Shown here: positions 1-8,055 of the stretch, in pieces
How positions within the stretch are numbered: the first letter of the stretch is position 1
How the letters are laid out: each line of letters opens with the position of its first letter
Assembly: GCF_900115595.1 (NCBI RefSeq)
Contig: NZ_FOXA01000016.1
Span: 1-61,126 of the forward strand
Length of the DNA: 61,126 nucleotides
Source: Tranquillimonas alkanivorans
GTDB lineage: Bacteria > Pseudomonadota > Alphaproteobacteria > Rhodobacterales > Rhodobacteraceae
Direction of reading: 5' to 3'
Translations under genes and position numbers: made by a program
The notes under the pieces: model-generated
The model's database searches: none
What the model was told of the DNA's origin: nothing
The model's input: the letters and a program-made list of their open reading frames with translations, nothing else

Positions 1-220
1 CAGCCCGCCGGAGCCGTCGGTTCTCCGCCTCCAGTTCCTTGAGCCGCTTCAGTTGATCGCGGCTCATGCCGCCATACTGCCTGCGCCAGCGGTAGTAGCT
101 CTGCTGCGTGATGCCGACCTGGCGCGCTGCATCACCGACCGATAGTCCTTGGCCTTGCAGAACTGCAACCTGCCGCAGCTTCAAGACGATGTCCTCGGGC
201 TTCTCTCGCTTCCCAGCCAT
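1..220 (-). CDS. IS3-family transposase OrfA (partial, 3' end outside window)
   Basis: OrfA is the helix-turn-helix DNA-binding subunit of IS3-type transposases and is normally fused to OrfB (the DDE catalytic part) by a -1 frameshift. The 73 visible codons start MAGKREKPEDIVLKLRQ, continue with a helix-turn-helix (DAARQVGITQQSYYRWRRQYGG, about residues 31-52, split here only for length) and enter a leucine-zipper-like stretch (LKRLKELEAENRRLRR). This matches the HTH_Tnp_1 (pfam01527) pattern. A purine-rich GGAGAGGACCAGAG lies directly upstream as ribosome binding site. Whether the copy is intact cannot be seen here because the gene runs off the left edge. Confidence 0.85.
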   Translation of the reverse strand, partial: MAGKREKPEDIVLKLRQVAVLQGQGLSVGDAARQVGITQQSYYRWRRQYGGMSRDQLKRLKELEAENRRLRRA

Positions 221-274
221 TCTCTGGTCCTCTCCATAACGGGATCATTTTATCCCTGGGGGCGGACCACTCCA
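1..274 (-). mobile_element. IS3-family insertion sequence, left end (partial)
   Basis: The first bases carry the 5' part of an IS3-type orfA on the minus strand. Outside its start codon, reading the minus strand, lies a GC-rich end beginning TGGAGTGGTCCGCC (at 274); IS3-family termini usually start with TG. A second TGGAGTG begins at 288, so the exact boundary could be 274 or 288. The other end and any target duplication lie outside the window, so the boundary is an inference. Confidence 0.6.
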
Positions 275-584
275 GCGGGGGCACTCCATTCCCTCAGGCA
301 GCGCCGCTTGAGAATCGAGTTGCGGAACTCGGTCACCGCCAAAAAACAATGCAGGCCGGTCCGGACAAGCGAATGCCGGAACGATCCGGACCAGAGAGAG
401 AAGCCCTGGCCGCCCACGCCAATACTTTCACGAAGGCGGCTATGCATTGGGCGGCCCACTGCCGCCTGAGCGGCTGTCTCCTTGATGAAATCGGATCGGA
501 GGTCCGTTGGCGCCGTGGGCCGGCAGGGTGCGACGTCGTGGTCGGAGCGGGCTTGCCCGCTCCGCCCATCGTTTACTCATGCAC
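275..584. other. Gene-poor stretch between IS end and first gene
   Basis: About 310 bases without a convincing gene. Short overlapping reading frames exist on both strands, but none has a ribosome binding site plus recognisable protein. The only clear structure is the perfect inverted repeat at 543-564. The region could be remnant DNA flanking the insertion sequence. Confidence 0.5.
543..564 (-). terminator. Inverted repeat, candidate terminator of the 585-1079 gene
   Basis: Perfect 10-bp inverted repeat CGGAGCGGGC / GCCCGCTCCG with 2 bases between the arms, 20 bases past the stop codon of the minus-strand gene. There is no U-tract after it, so intrinsic termination is only a suggestion. Confidence 0.4.
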
Positions 585-1079
585 TCAATCATCCGGGTCC
601 CCATGCTCTTGCTCGGCCATGCGCTGGCGGAAGAGTTCGGCGATGCTGTGCTCCGCCGGGGAGAGGTGGGAAGGCGCCGCGAGTTGCGACTTTGAGGCGA
701 TGGTGCCCATCACGTCCGACCGCGTGCCTTCGGATATCCGGCGAACCGTCAGGGTGTCATTCTCCTCGCGCGCATTCAGCAGCCGAAAGATGTCGCCGCT
801 GCGCCGGCCCGCAGCGTCCAGACCCGCCGAGCGGCCTAGCATCTCGGCCCCGGCCGTGGCAGCGGGAGCGCGGTTGCGGTGCTCGAGGTAGTAGCGCAGT
901 TGGTGGCGGTTATTTCGCTCTTGCGCCTCGCGGATGCGCATGAGCTCATTGCTCGAGTAGACGCCGGGCGGCACGCCGGCTGCCCGGGCGAGTTGGTCGG
1001 ACTGCGCGGTGGCCGCCGAGGCGAGGCCGGCAGCGAAAGCGGCGGCGGCGGCGATACGGTGCATATGCATGGTGTGCAT
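585..1079 (-). CDS. Secreted hypothetical protein
   Basis: A 164-residue protein of unknown function. The N-terminus has a basic start followed by an alanine-rich hydrophobic core (IAAAAAFAAGLASAATAQ) ending in an Ala-x-Ala type signal peptidase I site, so export to the periplasm is likely. The mature part is rich in Arg, Asn, Glu and Gln with a helical run (RIREAQERNNRHQLRYYLEH) and shows no domain I recognise. A purine stretch GAAGAAAAGG touches the ATG at 1079; the in-frame ATG at 1070 has better spacing (9 bases), so the true start may be three codons later. The gene stands alone, preceded by about 310 empty bases and followed by an inverted repeat. Confidence 0.6.
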   Translation of the reverse strand: MHTMHMHRIAAAAAFAAGLASAATAQSDQLARAAGVPPGVYSSNELMRIREAQERNNRHQLRYYLEHRNRAPAATAGAEMLGRSAGLDAAGRRSGDIFRLLNAREENDTLTVRRISEGTRSDVMGTIASKSQLAAPSHLSPAEHSIAELFRQRMAEQEHGDPDD

Positions 1080-1390
1080 CCTTTTCTTCAGGGTTCGGTT
1101 TCTGCCGCGCCGATCTGCTTCGTCGCGACATGCAGAAAGGAACACCCGTGCCATCAGCGCACCGTGAAACGGTCGTGCGATCCCGCGTCGGAGGAGCGTC
1201 AAAAAGCCTGCGATAGCGGAATTCGACCAAGACAAGCCGTTCGCGGGCGGCGCGGCACCGGAAGTGTGTGCCAATGATCATCGGCATTATCCGGCAATTC
1301 TAACGCACCTTTGACGCGTATCTGGACGCGGCGCTGACCGCTCCGATCCACCGTCGGCACTGCCCTGCGAAACGGCGGAGGAGTGGAGTA
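1080..1390. other. Divergent intergenic region, no gene seen
   Basis: About 311 bases between the starts of two divergent genes, so promoters for both are expected. I see no convincing -35/-10 pair: a TTGACG at 1311-1316 has no good -10 partner. No RNA gene or clear operator palindrome was recognised. Confidence 0.5.
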
Positions 1391-1912
1391 GTGAGTTTTT
1401 TCGTAGCCATGCAGAACTGGCGGACGACGGCGAGCTACTGGCAGCCGGAAACGGTCGTCAGCGAGCGGAGCGAGTTCCTGATCGTCGCCCGATCAGGCGA
1501 GCGTAACCAGTTCTTAAGCATCGCCAGCGCCGGCACCTGCCTGGGATCGGAGACGGAGGCGCCGCCTCGCTTGTCGCCGGACCTTGCGATCCTTGCGACG
1601 CTCGTTTCGCGGGGCGTCAACGGCGGAGAGCTGTTCCTTGTCGAGCGGGAGTTGCCCGGGGGGGCCGCCGTTCAGGGACACCTCGTGAGCGGAGACGGCT
1701 ATGTTCTCCTTCACGAGGATCGGCTCTGTCTGACCGGAGCGGTGCGACTGAGACCGGGCGCGGGAACGCGCCCGGTCGGCGACTGCGTACTGCTGGCGGC
1801 GAACGAGCCGGGTGCGACTGTCCACCTGAAGGCGCGGTACGTGCCGTGGTGCGACGAGCTCCTGCCGCCCGGTTTCATCCCTAGAGTAAACGAGGCGGAC
1901 CGCCCGCGATGA
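1391..1912 (+). CDS. Hypothetical protein, first gene of the regulator/PAP2-protease cassette
   Basis: A 173-residue soluble protein that I do not recognise. It starts at a GTG with GGCGGAGGAGTGG upstream; an ATG seven codons in (MQNW) is an alternative. There are no membrane segments or signal peptide, and several short beta-like stretches (FLIVARSG, YVLLHEDRLCLTG, VGDCVLLAANE) suggest an all-beta fold. It contains four cysteines without CxxC spacing. Its stop codon overlaps the most upstream possible ATG (1909) of the regulator behind it, which suggests co-transcription and perhaps coupling. Context, but nothing in the protein itself, links it to the regulator and to the PAP2-protease downstream. 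Confidence 0.6.
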   Translation: MSFFVAMQNWRTTASYWQPETVVSERSEFLIVARSGERNQFLSIASAGTCLGSETEAPPRLSPDLAILATLVSRGVNGGELFLVERELPGGAAVQGHLVSGDGYVLLHEDRLCLTGAVRLRPGAGTRPVGDCVLLAANEPGATVHLKARYVPWCDELLPPGFIPRVNEADRPR

Positions 1913-2040
1913 TCCTGCTTGGCCGCATATCGGACGACTTCGCGCTCCGCAGTTCACAGGTGGGGCCGTTTGGGCGTACTCTGGACACCGAAAGCCTCGT
2001 CCCCGCGGGGGGTGGCGACGGTTTTGGCGGAGACGGCCCG

Positions 2041-3708
2041 ATGGGCAAGATCACCGGCCGCAGCCCGGACTGGCTGAGCTTGTCGCTGGTCGGAAACTTC
2101 CGACTCTGCGACCCCGACGGGCGTGAACTGCGCGTCTCGGAGAAGAAGGCGCGCGTGCTGTTGGCGATGCTGGCCACCGCCCGCGACAGACGCCGGTCTC
2201 GCGAATGGCTGAAGTCGCGGCTGTGGGACAGGGCGTTCGAGGTGCAGGCGTCGAACTCGCTCCGGCAGTCGCTGCACGTTCTCAGGAAATCGCTGGCGCC
2301 GTGGAGCGATGCGGTGCAGGCCGATTACGAGCACGTCTGGCTCGACCACGTGGACGTCGCGCTTGATCCCGGCGACGACACGCGGGTGGAGTTCTTCGAG
2401 GATGCGCCGCGGCTCGGCGAGGCCGGTGAGGACTGGTTGCGCGAGGAACGCCAGGCCTTCGCCGTCCGTCTGGAAGACGCGCGGCGGGCCATGATGGAAG
2501 CGGGAAACCGGTCTCCGGCCCCGGTCGTCCCGCCGGACGCGGCGACGCTGCCCTGCGTGCTGATCGGCAACCCCGTGGTCGTGGCCGACGACGTGCGCGC
2601 CGAGGTCGTGGCGGAACGGATCACCAACGCCATCGAGAACACGTTTCGCCAGAACGGCTTCGTCGACACCTACGACCTGCGCGACGTGCAGAGCAATCAG
2701 CTTGAAGGCAAGGCGCAGGACTCCGTGTCGCGCCCGCCGGTGCTGGTCGAGGTGCGCGTGTCGCTCATCGGGCAGGAACTTCAGGCGACCATCGTCGCGC
2801 GGGTTCCGGCCACCGGAAAGGTGATCTGGACGTCCTCCATCGCCAGCGACCGGGATGCCGCCTTCGCCATCGCGTCCGAGACGATGATGGAGTTCGTCAT
2901 GGGCGCCGTCGACTCGATCGAGGCGCTGATCTCGCGGCAGGCGGGGCCCGAGATCCGGCCGACGCTCTACACCGCCGTCCACCAGCTCTTCGGCCTCTCG
3001 CGCGAGGGGATCCTGGACGCGCAAGACCTCCTGCGGCAGTTCACCGGCCAAGCCGCCTCGCCCAATGCCGAGGCCTGGTTGGCGTTCGGAGCCATGCTCC
3101 TGCGCAACGAGATCCGCGAGACGCGGGACGAGGCGGTCGGGCAGGCGGGCGAGCATCTGGCGCGCGCGCTCGAGTCCGACCCGTCGAACGCGGTCGTGCG
3201 GGCGATCGCCGGGCACTACGAAGGGTTCCTGCGCGGTGACCTCGCCACCGCGGCGCGGCACTTGTACGAGAGCCGCCGAGTCCTGCCGAACCTGGCGTTC
3301 GCATGGGATGCAACCGCGATGAATCACATCTATTCCGGCGACATCGAGCGGGGGGCGCAGGCGGCGGACGTCGCGCGCAACCTGGGCCGATACAGCCCCT
3401 ACCGGTATTACTACGATGCCTCGGCCGTCATCGCGGCCACGTTGCAGGGCCGGCACTCCGACGCCATCCGGATCGGACGCCGTGTGCTCGCCAAGCGCCC
3501 GCGCTTCCTGCCGGTGCTGCGCCACATGTTCGTCTCGCACGCGCTGTTGGATGAGCGCGAGGCGGCGCTGGACTGCTACCGGCAGATCCGCGAACTCGAC
3601 CCGCATTTCGGGACCGAGCGGATGGACCACGAGGATTTCGCTCGCGCGTCCAACAACAGTCTGACGATGATTCACGAGGGACTTCGCCACAGCGGTCTTC
3701 TGGAGTGA
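2041..3708 (+). CDS. SARP/OmpR-like winged-helix regulator with TPR-like C-terminus
   Basis: Probable transcriptional regulator of 555 residues. Residues about 12-110 resemble the winged helix of SARP-type activators (LVGNFRLCDPDGREL, then SEKKARVLLAMLA, REWLKSRLW and SLRQSLHVLRK). A middle alpha/beta part (about 165-290) resembles the TolB-like domain seen in similar multi-domain regulators. The last ~200 residues are helical with TPR-like repeats (AHLARALESDPSNAVV, AALDCYRQIRELDP). No membrane segment is visible, so it should act in the cytoplasm. Start 2041 is chosen because GGCGGAG lies 8 bases upstream; a longer form from the ATG at 1909, which overlaps the preceding stop codon, is possible. 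It probably controls the adjacent cassette; the signal is unknown. Confidence 0.75.
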   Translation: MGKITGRSPDWLSLSLVGNFRLCDPDGRELRVSEKKARVLLAMLATARDRRRSREWLKSRLWDRAFEVQASNSLRQSLHVLRKSLAPWSDAVQADYEHVWLDHVDVALDPGDDTRVEFFEDAPRLGEAGEDWLREERQAFAVRLEDARRAMMEAGNRSPAPVVPPDAATLPCVLIGNPVVVADDVRAEVVAERITNAIENTFRQNGFVDTYDLRDVQSNQLEGKAQDSVSRPPVLVEVRVSLIGQELQATIVARVPATGKVIWTSSIASDRDAAFAIASETMMEFVMGAVDSIEALISRQAGPEIRPTLYTAVHQLFGLSREGILDAQDLLRQFTGQAASPNAEAWLAFGAMLLRNEIRETRDEAVGQAGEHLARALESDPSNAVVRAIAGHYEGFLRGDLATAARHLYESRRVLPNLAFAWDATAMNHIYSGDIERGAQAADVARNLGRYSPYRYYYDASAVIAATLQGRHSDAIRIGRRVLAKRPRFLPVLRHMFVSHALLDEREAALDCYRQIRELDPHFGTERMDHEDFARASNNSLTMIHEGLRHSGLLE

Positions 3709-3753
3709 CGGCCTGCTGTCTTGCACCCGCACGCCAACAGGGGAGGCTGCGCC

Positions 3754-5817
3754 ATGACCAAGACGAAGACGAAGACCAAAACGAAAACCAAGACCAAGAC
3801 GAAGACGAAGGCGCAGGGCGGCGCCGGCGACGTTCTCGGCCCGCTCTACCGGGCGTGGACGGTGCGCGACCAGAAGTACGTCCGCCGCTTGTACCAGCGG
3901 CTGGACGATATCGTCGCCGCGCTCGGTGACGAGGTTCCGGGGCGGCCACACTATGACGGCGATTTCGTGCGCGCCGAACTGGATGAACTCCTGCGAAAGC
4001 AGGAGTCGCGGGAGCGGAAGAAACGCCAGCCCGAGATCGACGCCGAGGTCGACGACATCATTCCGCCGTTCCTCGACATCTTTCAGAACGCGGCCGGCGC
4101 TCCCACGAGCCTGATCCGGCTGATGGTGCTGCTGCAGGACGCGGGGCTGGCGCTCGCGGCGCACTACAAGGCCAAGTTCGAGCGTCCGCGCCCGCACCTC
4201 CTGGATCACGGGATCGATCCCTCGGTTTCCGTACCCAACCACGCCGCCTATCCCAGTGGCCATGCGCTTCAGGCCGCGCTGACCGCGCATGGGCTGGCCG
4301 AGGTGTTCGGCCACGACCCCGGTGTGATGGCCGAGGCCTTCGACGTCGCCGACCGCATCCGCGAAAATCGCGAATGGGCGGGTGTGCACTACGCCTCCGA
4401 CGGAGAGGCCGGCGCAGAGATCGCACGGGCCGCCTTCACCGATCTGCGCGAGGCGTACGACGAACTGTTCGTCGAGGCGATCGCCGACGTGCAGGGCATC
4501 TCTCCGCATCGCTCGCCGTACCTGGGGACCGGCCCGCTTGTCGCGCGCCTGCCCGAGGCGCGGAAACGGCCCGTACCGGTGCAGTGGTCGCTCGCCCGTA
4601 TGGGCATCAGCGAAAAGCACGGCAACATCGACCGGGGGGGCAAGGGCGTCAGGATCGCGTTGATCGATGCGCCGGTGGACGTCACGCACCCGACCTTCGG
4701 CGAAGGCGACGCCCACGCCATCGACGCGCGGCTCGCGGGCTGCGGCGACCAGGAGCTGTGGGCGGAGTCGAGGGCCGCGATCAACGTCGACTATCCGCGC
4801 GCCCGGGATGCGCGGCTTGCCTTCTCGTCCAAGGGCGGGGGCCACGGCACCGCGATGGGCGGGCTCATCGTCGGCCGACACACGCCCATTTGCCCGCTCT
4901 GGGGCGCGGCGCCCGAAGCGCACCTGCTGCCCGTCCGCGTGACGACGCGGCTGGCCGATACGCACGAGAACCGGCTGGCCGTCGCCGGGTCGATCCTGCA
5001 AGTGGTCGAGCTCGGCGCAAAAGTCGTGCTCGTGGGGCCGCCTTTCGTCCGCCCGGAGGAGAGCGTATATCCGGCGGCTTGGAGTGAGCCGGTGGACATG
5101 GACGCCTTTGCCGGCCCGTGCGACCCTCTCGCGCTCGCCATCCTCCTGGCAAGCGTCGCCGTGCCGGTGATTATCCCGGCAGGCAACGACGGGACCGCCG
5201 CGATTTCCTACCCCGGCGCACCGTCCGACTTCACCGCGGCCATCGAGGCGCTGAGAAACAAAGCAGGGGCTTCTGCCGTGATGCGGATGCTCGACGGGGC
5301 CGGGCTATCCGTCCCGGAAGAACGGCTGAAGGCCGTCGCGGCGCTGGACATCGCCGACCGGGGCGACGCTTTCGCCGGGACGGGTATTATCGTCGTCGGC
5401 TCGGCCAAGCTGACGGATCCGACGGACGCGAATTCGCCGCTGGTTCCCGCCGCCTACAGCCAGTCCGGTCCCGGCCTGTGCCTCCTGTGCCCGAGCGACC
5501 GTGACGAGGACCCGTCCGCCGCACCGCCCGCCGATGGCGTGACCCGCTATAACTACGTTCCCGCCCCGGACATCCTGGGGCACGGCGGCTACGCCGAGGA
5601 TCCGGCGAGCCTATATTCGGGACACGAGGGCGAGCAGGGCTTCGGCGGAACCTCGGCCGCTTCGGCGCAGGCGGCAGGCATAGTCGCCCGAATGATCGAG
5701 ACGCGCGCCGGCGATGGCGTGACGGGCCCGGCAATTCGTTCGGCCATCGTCGAGGCGCTTGATGCGGAGTATGACGTGACGCGCGGCTACGGCGTGCTCA
5801 CCGTCAAGGTCGTTTGA
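3754..5817 (+). CDS. Fusion protein: PAP2/vanadium-haloperoxidase-like domain plus subtilisin-type (S8) protease
   Basis: A 687-residue two-domain protein. Residues about 100-235 carry all three PAP2/vanadium-haloperoxidase motifs: K139-x6-R146-P147 (KAKFERPRP), PSGH 167-170, and R206-x5-H212-x3-D216. Residues about 295-687 are a subtilase with the full set: Asp305 (RIALIDAP), His364 (GGGHGTAMGG), oxyanion Asn478 (PAGNDG) and Ser634 (GGTSAAS). Both active sites look intact. An extended Thr-Lys repeat precedes the first domain. There is no signal peptide or membrane helix, so it is probably cytoplasmic. The ATG at 3754 has GGGGAGG 7 bases upstream; an in-frame TTG at 3721 is less likely. It follows the regulator by 45 bases. 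Substrates are unknown; I do not know a described family with this architecture. Confidence 0.85.
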   Translation: MTKTKTKTKTKTKTKTKTKAQGGAGDVLGPLYRAWTVRDQKYVRRLYQRLDDIVAALGDEVPGRPHYDGDFVRAELDELLRKQESRERKKRQPEIDAEVDDIIPPFLDIFQNAAGAPTSLIRLMVLLQDAGLALAAHYKAKFERPRPHLLDHGIDPSVSVPNHAAYPSGHALQAALTAHGLAEVFGHDPGVMAEAFDVADRIRENREWAGVHYASDGEAGAEIARAAFTDLREAYDELFVEAIADVQGISPHRSPYLGTGPLVARLPEARKRPVPVQWSLARMGISEKHGNIDRGGKGVRIALIDAPVDVTHPTFGEGDAHAIDARLAGCGDQELWAESRAAINVDYPRARDARLAFSSKGGGHGTAMGGLIVGRHTPICPLWGAAPEAHLLPVRVTTRLADTHENRLAVAGSILQVVELGAKVVLVGPPFVRPEESVYPAAWSEPVDMDAFAGPCDPLALAILLASVAVPVIIPAGNDGTAAISYPGAPSDFTAAIEALRNKAGASAVMRMLDGAGLSVPEERLKAVAALDIADRGDAFAGTGIIVVGSAKLTDPTDANSPLVPAAYSQSGPGLCLLCPSDRDEDPSAAPPADGVTRYNYVPAPDILGHGGYAEDPASLYSGHEGEQGFGGTSAASAQAAGIVARMIETRAGDGVTGPAIRSAIVEALDAEYDVTRGYGVLTVKVV
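3757..3810 (+). repeat. Threonine-lysine codon repeat tract
   Basis: Nine tandem Thr-Lys pairs (ACS AAR hexamers, with silent ACG/ACC/ACA and AAG/AAA variation) form residues 2-19 of the PAP2-protease. Silent variation shows the tract is not a fresh slippage product and that the peptide, rather than the DNA, may be kept. Confidence 0.9.
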
Positions 5818-5832
5818 CCTCCGGATCGGCCG

Positions 5833-7935
5833 TCAGGCGACCTCTTGCTCCGCGGCCTCCGGCGCGACGTCTGCGGCCTCGGCCTCCGGCAGGACGAAGA
5901 AAAATCGGCTGCCGCGCCCGGTCTCGCTGGTTACCCGCAGGATGCCGCCGTGCAGTTCCACCAAGTGCTTGGCGATGGCCAGGCCCAGGCCCGTGCCGCC
6001 GTGGCGGCGGGTGTCCGAGCCGTCGACCTGCTGGAATTGCTCGAAGATGGTTTCGAGATGCTCGCCGTCGATGCCGCAGCCGGTGTCCTCGACCGAGAAC
6101 TCCACGCCCTCGGGCACGCGCCGCGCGGCGAGTGTCACCGCGCCGTCGTCGGTGAACTTCAGCGCGTTTCCGACGAGGTTGTAGAGCACCTGTTTCAGCC
6201 GGACCGGATCGCCCTCGATCTCGTCCACTACGCAGTCGCAGGTCAGGTCGAGGCCGCTGCGACGCGCCTGCTCCTCGAACTCGTCCGCGATCTCGCTCAG
6301 CATTCCGGCGGCGCTGAAGCGTTCGGGCCTCAGCTGCACCTTGCCCCGCTCGACATGAGCCCAGTCTAGGATCTCGTTGACCATGGCCAGCAGGTGCTTG
6401 GCCGACCCTTCAACCCGCTGCCCGTGCCGTTCGACGGCCCCCAGCATCTTGGAGACCGCGGCGCGCACCTCTGGCGTCATGGCGTCGTCGCGCGCCAGCA
6501 TTTCGTTGAGCGCCTTCGCCTGCACCAGCGCCGTTGGCTTGGCCAGGAACGGCGCGTAGCCAAGGATCACGGTCAGCGGCGTGCGCAGCTCGTGGCTGAT
6601 GTTGTTGAGGAATTCCGACTTTTTCCGATCCGCCCGTTCGGCCGCCTGCTGCGCGGCCTTGAGTTCGGACACGTCGACGATCGAGCTGACCGTGTAACCC
6701 TGCGGCGTCCGGCTCTCGGCGATCTTGATACAGCGACCGTCGGCCAGCGTCTGCTCGGCCACGCCCGTCGCCGCACGGTGCGCGCGCAGGCGCTCCTGGA
6801 ACCACGCCTCTGCCGCCTCCGCATCCTCGACCTCGTCGAAGTGCCCGACCCGAAGCTCTTCTCGGATGATGTCCTCGAACGCGGTGCCCGGCGGCATCTC
6901 GGCCGCCGTGGGGGCATAGAAGGCCTTCGCGCGCGTGTTGCGCATGACCAGACGGTCCTCCTCGTCGTAAAGCACGAAGCCGTCGTTCATCGCCTCGATC
7001 GAGCACAGCAGCAGCTTGCGCGCCGATTCCCGCGCCTGCGCGAGATGCCCCATGAACAGCACCTTGCCGATCAGAAGCAGCGCGGCAAGCGCGGTGGCGC
7101 TGACTATCAGGGGGGCGCGGGGCGACCCCGCAGGCCAGCCGCCAGTGGGCAGCACGGCGAGCTCCCACTTGTCGCCCAGCAGCGTCAGTCGCTGGATGAT
7201 GGGATCGGCATCGAAAACCTGTGCCCGGCCATAGACGACTTCGCCTGGCACGCCCGAGGGCAGCGTCCGGCGCAGCGCGACGTCGTCGAAATCAAGGCCG
7301 GTGGCCTCCAGGCCCAGAAGTCCCTCCTGCGACACGACAAGCGAGACGACCCCCCAGAGGTGGCTCCGCCCTTCTCCGGTTTCGGTGAAGACGGGGTATT
7401 GCAGGATGTACCCGCTGCCGCCCTGCACCAGGTCCACCGGCCCGTCGAGATAGGGCGCGCGCTGCCGCACCGCCTGTTTCACGGCCGCGTACTGGTCGGG
7501 CAGGCTGCGGTAGTCGAGGCCGATGGCCTCCTCGTTGCCTTCGACCGGGTAGACGTATTCCACCCGCAGGTCCGGCGCCCCGGCGACGTTGCGGATGGCG
7601 GCGTGGTAGTCCACGAGCTTGCTCACCGTCTCGGCGAATTGTTCCTGCCCGAGGTCGGGATTGCGCCCGGTCGCCTTCGCGAGCGAATCCGCCACCAGGT
7701 CCATTTCGAACATCGAGTGTTCCAGCTTCTCGCTCAGGATGCGAGCGTCCTGCATCAGAATGCTGCGCAACTGGCTGACATGGCGCTGATGGTCCTGGTC
7801 CAGCAGGACCACCCCCGCGACGACGGCCAGGATGCCGATCAGGCCCGCAAGCAGACCGTATTGCCGATCGAACCGAAAGCGGTTCCTGCCCATTCTGCAC
7901 CCGTCGCTCTGCCGGTGTCCCCGGTCTTGTCGCAC
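5833..7935 (-). CDS. CHASE-domain sensor histidine kinase
   Basis: A 700-residue membrane sensor kinase. Order: membrane helix (about 27-45), extracytoplasmic CHASE-type sensor (about 75-255, including FDADPIIQRLTLLG), second helix (about 280-300), PAS-like domain (EAMNDGFVLYDEEDRLVMRN), HisKA with the phospho-accepting His in NNISHELRTPLT, and an HATPase_c domain (N box NLVGNALKF, G1 VEDTGCGI, G2 GGTGLGLAIAKHL). It ends without a receiver domain. No response regulator gene is adjacent, so the partner must be encoded elsewhere. The GTG at 7935 has AGGGGGGA 7 bases upstream; the ATG at 7893 has a poorer site. CHASE domains bind small extracellular ligands; the ligand here cannot be read from sequence. 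It converges on the PAP2-protease gene with 15 bases between. Confidence 0.9.
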   Translation of the reverse strand: MRQDRGHRQSDGCRMGRNRFRFDRQYGLLAGLIGILAVVAGVVLLDQDHQRHVSQLRSILMQDARILSEKLEHSMFEMDLVADSLAKATGRNPDLGQEQFAETVSKLVDYHAAIRNVAGAPDLRVEYVYPVEGNEEAIGLDYRSLPDQYAAVKQAVRQRAPYLDGPVDLVQGGSGYILQYPVFTETGEGRSHLWGVVSLVVSQEGLLGLEATGLDFDDVALRRTLPSGVPGEVVYGRAQVFDADPIIQRLTLLGDKWELAVLPTGGWPAGSPRAPLIVSATALAALLLIGKVLFMGHLAQARESARKLLLCSIEAMNDGFVLYDEEDRLVMRNTRAKAFYAPTAAEMPPGTAFEDIIREELRVGHFDEVEDAEAAEAWFQERLRAHRAATGVAEQTLADGRCIKIAESRTPQGYTVSSIVDVSELKAAQQAAERADRKKSEFLNNISHELRTPLTVILGYAPFLAKPTALVQAKALNEMLARDDAMTPEVRAAVSKMLGAVERHGQRVEGSAKHLLAMVNEILDWAHVERGKVQLRPERFSAAGMLSEIADEFEEQARRSGLDLTCDCVVDEIEGDPVRLKQVLYNLVGNALKFTDDGAVTLAARRVPEGVEFSVEDTGCGIDGEHLETIFEQFQQVDGSDTRRHGGTGLGLAIAKHLVELHGGILRVTSETGRGSRFFFVLPEAEAADVAPEAAEQEVA

Positions 7936-8055
7936 GCGGCCGTCCCCCCTGGAGCGGCCGAAGTCGTCCCCTGATCCGACCCTAGGCGGCGCGCGCGACA
8001 GATTTCGCGGCGCGAATGTGGCGGTGAATGGGTTTTCCGCCCTCGGCAGGGCGCT

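Noticed and set aside
1909-2040. Longer start of the regulator at ATG 1909
   Set aside because: The ATGA overlap is attractive, but the extra 44 residues are low complexity and the ATG at 2041 has a better ribosome site directly before the conserved domain. Kept as alternative.
1954-5001. 1015-codon open frame on the minus strand
   Set aside because: It lies antisense to the regulator and PAP2-protease genes, which have motifs and ribosome sites. Long antisense frames are a by-product of very high third-position GC; its translation is Arg/Val/Gly-rich with no domain.
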